Made by a program: the position numbers and the translations under genes. This document shows, piece by piece, positions 60,954 to 64,000 of a stretch of 64,000 nt of DNA. The stretch is taken from positions 75,631 through 139,630 of the forward strand of contig JAFEBS010000014.1 of the NCBI GenBank assembly GCA_018242525.1, written 5' to 3'. The stretch comes from Planctomycetota bacterium. Its GTDB lineage: Bacteria > Planctomycetota > Planctomycetia > Planctomycetales > Planctomycetaceae. The notes under the pieces were generated by a model that was given only the letters and a program-made list of their open reading frames with translations, had not been told where the DNA came from and searched no databases. Position 1 is the first letter of the stretch. Each line of letters starts with the position of its first letter.

Positions 60954-63356
60954 ATGACAATTACTCGCATTCCGAACTGGTGTCTTGCAGTCGAACTCAT
61001 CCTGTGCTTCGCGCTGCCGGGAAGATCGTCCAGGGCCGCGGACGCCCTCGATTTTGAACGGCATGTGGCACCGTTCCTGGCGAACTATTGTCTGGATTGC
61101 CACCGGCCCGGCAAAAGCAGCGCGGGTTTAAGCGTGGCGACGCGGCAGGGGTTGCTGGACGGTGGCGAAAGCGGCGCGGCGATTCGCCTGGAAAACCCGG
61201 CGGAAAGTCTGATCCTCAGACGGATGCACGACAACCAGATGCCGCCGAAGGATGCACAGCACCCGCGACGAAGGCCGGCCAAAGCGGAAATCGAGCAGAT
61301 CGAGACTTGGATCGCTGGCGGCGCGAACTGGCCGCAGAACCGCGAGATCGGCTTGCATGAACAAACTGTCGACCTGGATGCGGCACGCCAGTTCTGGTCG
61401 TTCCAGCCTGTGCGGCAATCGGTGCCCCCGCAGGTCAGGCATGCCGATCGCGTCGCCAATCCGATCGATGCATTCATCTGGCAGAAACTGGAAGCTGTGG
61501 GCTTGGAACTCGCTCCGCGCGCCAGTCGGCGCGACCTGCTGCGGCGCGTCTCACTCGATCTGGTCGGCCTGCCGCCGGACCTGTCGGCACAAGAGCAGTT
61601 CCTGGCCGACACTTCGCCCCAGGCATTCGCACGCAAAGTCGACAGACTGCTGGATGACACGGCTTATGGAGAGCGCTGGGCCAGGCACTGGCTGGATCTG
61701 GTGCGCTATGCCGATTCCAACGGCTATGAGCACGACCATAGCAAGCCGAATGTCTGGCGTTATCGCGACTATGTCATCGACGCCTTGAACGCCGACAAGC
61801 CATATAACCGCTTCCTGCTGGAGCAGTTGGCCGGCGATGAACTGCCGGATGCCAGCGAATCGACACGCATCGCCACGGGCTTTTTCGCACTCGGGCCCTG
61901 GCTCGACGAAGCCGATCCGCTGGTGGCGGCACAAATCCGGGCAGACGAGTTGGACGACCTGGTCCAGACGACGTCGCAAGCGCTGCTGGGGATGACGCTG
62001 AGCTGTGCTCGCTGCCACAACCACAAATTCGATCCATTGACGATGGTCGACTATTACAGCCTGGTGGCGATCCTGGCACCGCTCAAGCATTCCCAGGGAA
62101 ACGGGGATCACGATCAACCGCTCGGAACGCCCGCGCAGGTCCGCGCGCTTCGCGAACGCGATGACCGAATCGGTCATCTGTCATCGGAAATCGACAAGCT
62201 GAAGAAGGCCGCGGGCGACCAGGCCGGCAAGATCGCTGATTTGCAACAGGTGATTCACCAGAAGAAAGTCGAAGTTCCAGATCTGCCGCGAGGCTATGTT
62301 CTGCGCGAAGACGGCCCGCAACCACCGCCGACACACCTGCTGTTGGCCGGTCGCGCCGCCAATCCCGGTCCCCTGATGCAACCACGTGTTCCGGCAGTGC
62401 TGACTGTCAGTCAACCGGCGTTCCTGCCCCCCGACGAACACACATCGCGCCGTCGGCTGTCGCTGGCCAACTGGGTCATCGCCCCCGCTAATCCACTCAC
62501 AGCACGGGTGATCGTGAATCGAGTCTGGCAACACCACTTTGGCATCGGGCTGGTGGCCACATCGAGCGACTTTGGCGACCGGGGGGCGCGGCCCACGCAT
62601 CCGGAGTTGCTGGATTGGCTGGCAGACTGGTTCGTCCGCGATGCAAACTGGTCTCTGAAAAAGCTGCATCGATTGATCCTGACCAGCGAAACCTACCAGG
62701 CAGGCAGCGCAGTCACGACGACCGGCCGCGAACGGGATCCGGAAAATCGACTGCTCGCACACTTCCCCCTGCGCCGCGTCGATGTCGAAGTGATTCGCGA
62801 CTCGATCCTGGCTGTCAGCGGTCAGTTGAAAATTGAACTGCATGGACCGCCCGTCTACCTGCCCATCGCGAAGGAAGTCGTGGAAGCTCATACAGATCGC
62901 GGCGACGCCTGGCGCGATTCCCCGCCGGACCAGGTGAAGCGGCGGACGATCTATGCGTATATCAAGCGAACCTTGCTGGTGCCAATGCTCGAAGTCCTGG
63001 ACCTGTGCGACGTCAATCACACCGCCGAACGACGCATCACCACCAGCATCGCGCCGCAGGCTCTGACGTTGTACAACGGACAGTTTGTGAACGAACAGGC
63101 GGCCGCCTTTGCAGAACGGCTGCTGCGGGAAGCCGGCACAGAACCCGAACCACAAATCGACCTCGCCTATCGGCTGGCGCTCGCCCGACCTCCGCGACCG
63201 GATGAATTGGCGGACCTGACAGGCTTTCTGAAGGCGGAAACCGCTGCACAGTCAGACGGAACGCCGCGTCAATCCGCGTCTGAAGGTCAACTACGGGCTC
63301 TGACTCAACTCTGCCGCGTCATTTTCAACTTGAATGAATTCGTGTATCCGAATTGA
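60954..63356 (+). CDS. Exported PSD1 (DUF1549/DUF1553) protein with cytochrome-like haem motif
   Basis: An 800-residue protein from the ATG at 60954, with a signal peptide (ELILCFALPGRSSRA). It has a planctomycete cytochrome-type N-terminal domain with CLDCH (VAPFLANYCLDCHRPGKSSA), then DUF1549 (SLDLVGLPPDLSAQEQFLAD, YGERWARHWLDLVRYADSNG) and CARCHNHKFDP, a lysine-rich coiled coil (LSSEIDKLKKAAGDQAGKIA), and DUF1553 (NPLTARVIVNRVWQHHFGIG, LHRLILTSETYQAGSA, YTLYNGQ-like ALTLYNGQFVN). A possible role in carbohydrate utilisation has been proposed for the family from its neighbourhoods; activity is not proven. The DUF1501 gene follows 37 bases downstream. Confidence 0.92.
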   Translation: MTITRIPNWCLAVELILCFALPGRSSRAADALDFERHVAPFLANYCLDCHRPGKSSAGLSVATRQGLLDGGESGAAIRLENPAESLILRRMHDNQMPPKDAQHPRRRPAKAEIEQIETWIAGGANWPQNREIGLHEQTVDLDAARQFWSFQPVRQSVPPQVRHADRVANPIDAFIWQKLEAVGLELAPRASRRDLLRRVSLDLVGLPPDLSAQEQFLADTSPQAFARKVDRLLDDTAYGERWARHWLDLVRYADSNGYEHDHSKPNVWRYRDYVIDALNADKPYNRFLLEQLAGDELPDASESTRIATGFFALGPWLDEADPLVAAQIRADELDDLVQTTSQALLGMTLSCARCHNHKFDPLTMVDYYSLVAILAPLKHSQGNGDHDQPLGTPAQVRALRERDDRIGHLSSEIDKLKKAAGDQAGKIADLQQVIHQKKVEVPDLPRGYVLREDGPQPPPTHLLLAGRAANPGPLMQPRVPAVLTVSQPAFLPPDEHTSRRRLSLANWVIAPANPLTARVIVNRVWQHHFGIGLVATSSDFGDRGARPTHPELLDWLADWFVRDANWSLKKLHRLILTSETYQAGSAVTTTGRERDPENRLLAHFPLRRVDVEVIRDSILAVSGQLKIELHGPPVYLPIAKEVVEAHTDRGDAWRDSPPDQVKRRTIYAYIKRTLLVPMLEVLDLCDVNHTAERRITTSIAPQALTLYNGQFVNEQAAAFAERLLREAGTEPEPQIDLAYRLALARPPRPDELADLTGFLKAETAAQSDGTPRQSASEGQLRALTQLCRVIFNLNEFVYPN

Positions 63357-63393
63357 TTTCCGCCAGCCCTTGTTTGCAGAAGCCAGGTTCGCC

Positions 63394-64000
63394 ATGTCGC
63401 GATTCATCGCCAATCCGACCCCGTGTGGTTATTCGCGCCGTTCGTTTCTGTGGGAAGCCGGCGGTGGGTTCGCCGGGTTGCCTCTGATCGATCTACTGTC
63501 GCGCGACGGCTTTTTCAGCACCCGGGCAAACGCTGAAGAATTGTCCCGCCCGCTCAAAGCGAAAGCCAAGTATTGCATCTTCCTGTTCATGAACGGTGGA
63601 CCGAGCCAGGTCGACACGTTCGATCCCAAACCCGCGCTCGAGAAGTATGACGGGCAACCGTATCGGGGAACGACCAAAGTCGGCTCCAACGGCAGGGCGG
63701 TGGGCTACCTGATGAAAAGTCCCTTTGAATTCAAGCAGCACGGGCAAAGTGGCCTGCCGATCAGCAGCTTGTTTCCGCATACCGCGCGGCACGCCGACGA
63801 TATCTGTGTATTCCGCGCCATGTATACCGACACCGCCGCCCATTCGTCTGGTTGCCTGCAGCTCAATACCGGTTCCCCGCTGACCGGCCGACCCAGCCTG
63901 GGCGCCTGGCTCAGTTACGGCATGGGAACTCTCAACGAAAACCTGCCCAACTATGTGGTGATGACCGATCCGCGGGGAGGTCCCATCGGTGGCGCACCCA
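63394..64000 (+). CDS. DUF1501 protein, truncated by the window end
   Basis: The frame from the ATG at 63394 stays open to the end of the window. It encodes YSRRSFLWEAGGGFAGLPLI, a Tat-type signal, then KYCIFLFMNGGPSQVDTFDP, KPALEKYDGQPYRGTTKVGS, GQSGLPISSLFPHTARHADD, VFRAMYTDTAAHSSGCLQLN and SLGAWLSYGMGTLNENLPNY, the standard opening of DUF1501. The window ends within DPRGGPIGGAP. It follows the PSD1 gene by 37 bases, as in most planctomycete loci of this kind. Confidence 0.93.
   Translation, partial: MSRFIANPTPCGYSRRSFLWEAGGGFAGLPLIDLLSRDGFFSTRANAEELSRPLKAKAKYCIFLFMNGGPSQVDTFDPKPALEKYDGQPYRGTTKVGSNGRAVGYLMKSPFEFKQHGQSGLPISSLFPHTARHADDICVFRAMYTDTAAHSSGCLQLNTGSPLTGRPSLGAWLSYGMGTLNENLPNYVVMTDPRGGPIGGAP

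Noticed and set aside
1..64000. CRISPR arrays, prophage, insertion sequences or integrases
   Set aside because: No regularly spaced direct repeats, transposase, integrase or phage structural genes were recognised; the only repeats are the palindromic elements and inverted repeats listed.

Overview
This window is chromosomal DNA of a planctomycete. The evidence is the set of families characteristic of that phylum: two DUF1549/DUF1553 plus DUF1501 gene sets, a DUF1559 pseudopilin-like protein followed by a small lipoprotein, two ECF sigma factor plus Ser/Thr kinase pairs, a CRTAC1-type FG-GAP protein, a sulfatase, and zinc-ribbon membrane proteins. A more precise placement than order Planctomycetales would be a guess.

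Layout. 1-9.4 kb: an exported BNR-repeat protein, an exported amidohydrolase, then a minus-strand operon DUF1501 > TIG/PPC-like protein > DUF1549/DUF1553. 9.4-12.8 kb: small hypothetical genes, a MEKHLA protein, and a translationally coupled ECF sigma factor and protein kinase. 12.8-17.8 kb: a phosphonate catabolism cluster (phosphonatase PhnX, FAD oxidoreductase, PhnZ-like HD oxygenase; divergently a DUF5690 transporter and a zinc alcohol dehydrogenase). 17.8-25 kb: core genes (cob(I)alamin adenosyltransferase, coaE, rho, ribH, nusB) and a histidine kinase with a c-type haem motif. 24.4-29.1 kb: envelope proteins of unknown function and an orphan ExbB/TolQ-like protein. 29.6-33 kb: the conserved rpsB-tsf-pyrH-frr block on the minus strand, with hairpins between genes. 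33-37 kb: a truncated TPR gene, a Bfd-like ferredoxin and two related zinc-ribbon membrane proteins. 37.3-38.8 kb: three tandem Hsp20 genes. 39.2-44.5 kb: coaD, a thioredoxin-like protein, a FIST protein, ribF and a sulfatase.

44.9-47.0 kb is the most unusual region. A divergent, stand-alone EF-Tu paralogue sits among five or six tRNA or tRNA-like genes, behind a leader with two mutually exclusive hairpins. Three of the tRNA-like genes have C instead of the near-universal U at position 33. The set looks like a small translation-related cassette separate from the housekeeping tuf locus, and it is my best candidate for an undescribed system. Anticodons and structures were folded by eye.

47.2-64 kb: a TPR/FG-GAP protein, the DUF1559 and lipoprotein pair, an M66-type metalloprotease, a 1311-residue kinase fused to two FGE-sulfatase domains and a DUF1080 domain with its ECF sigma factor, a GntR regulator with a clear promoter and palindromic operator, and a second DUF1549/DUF1553 plus DUF1501 pair cut by the window end.

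Two 100-bp palindromic elements (30175-30274 and 41757-41856), and an arm of a third at the window start, belong to one dispersed repeat family.
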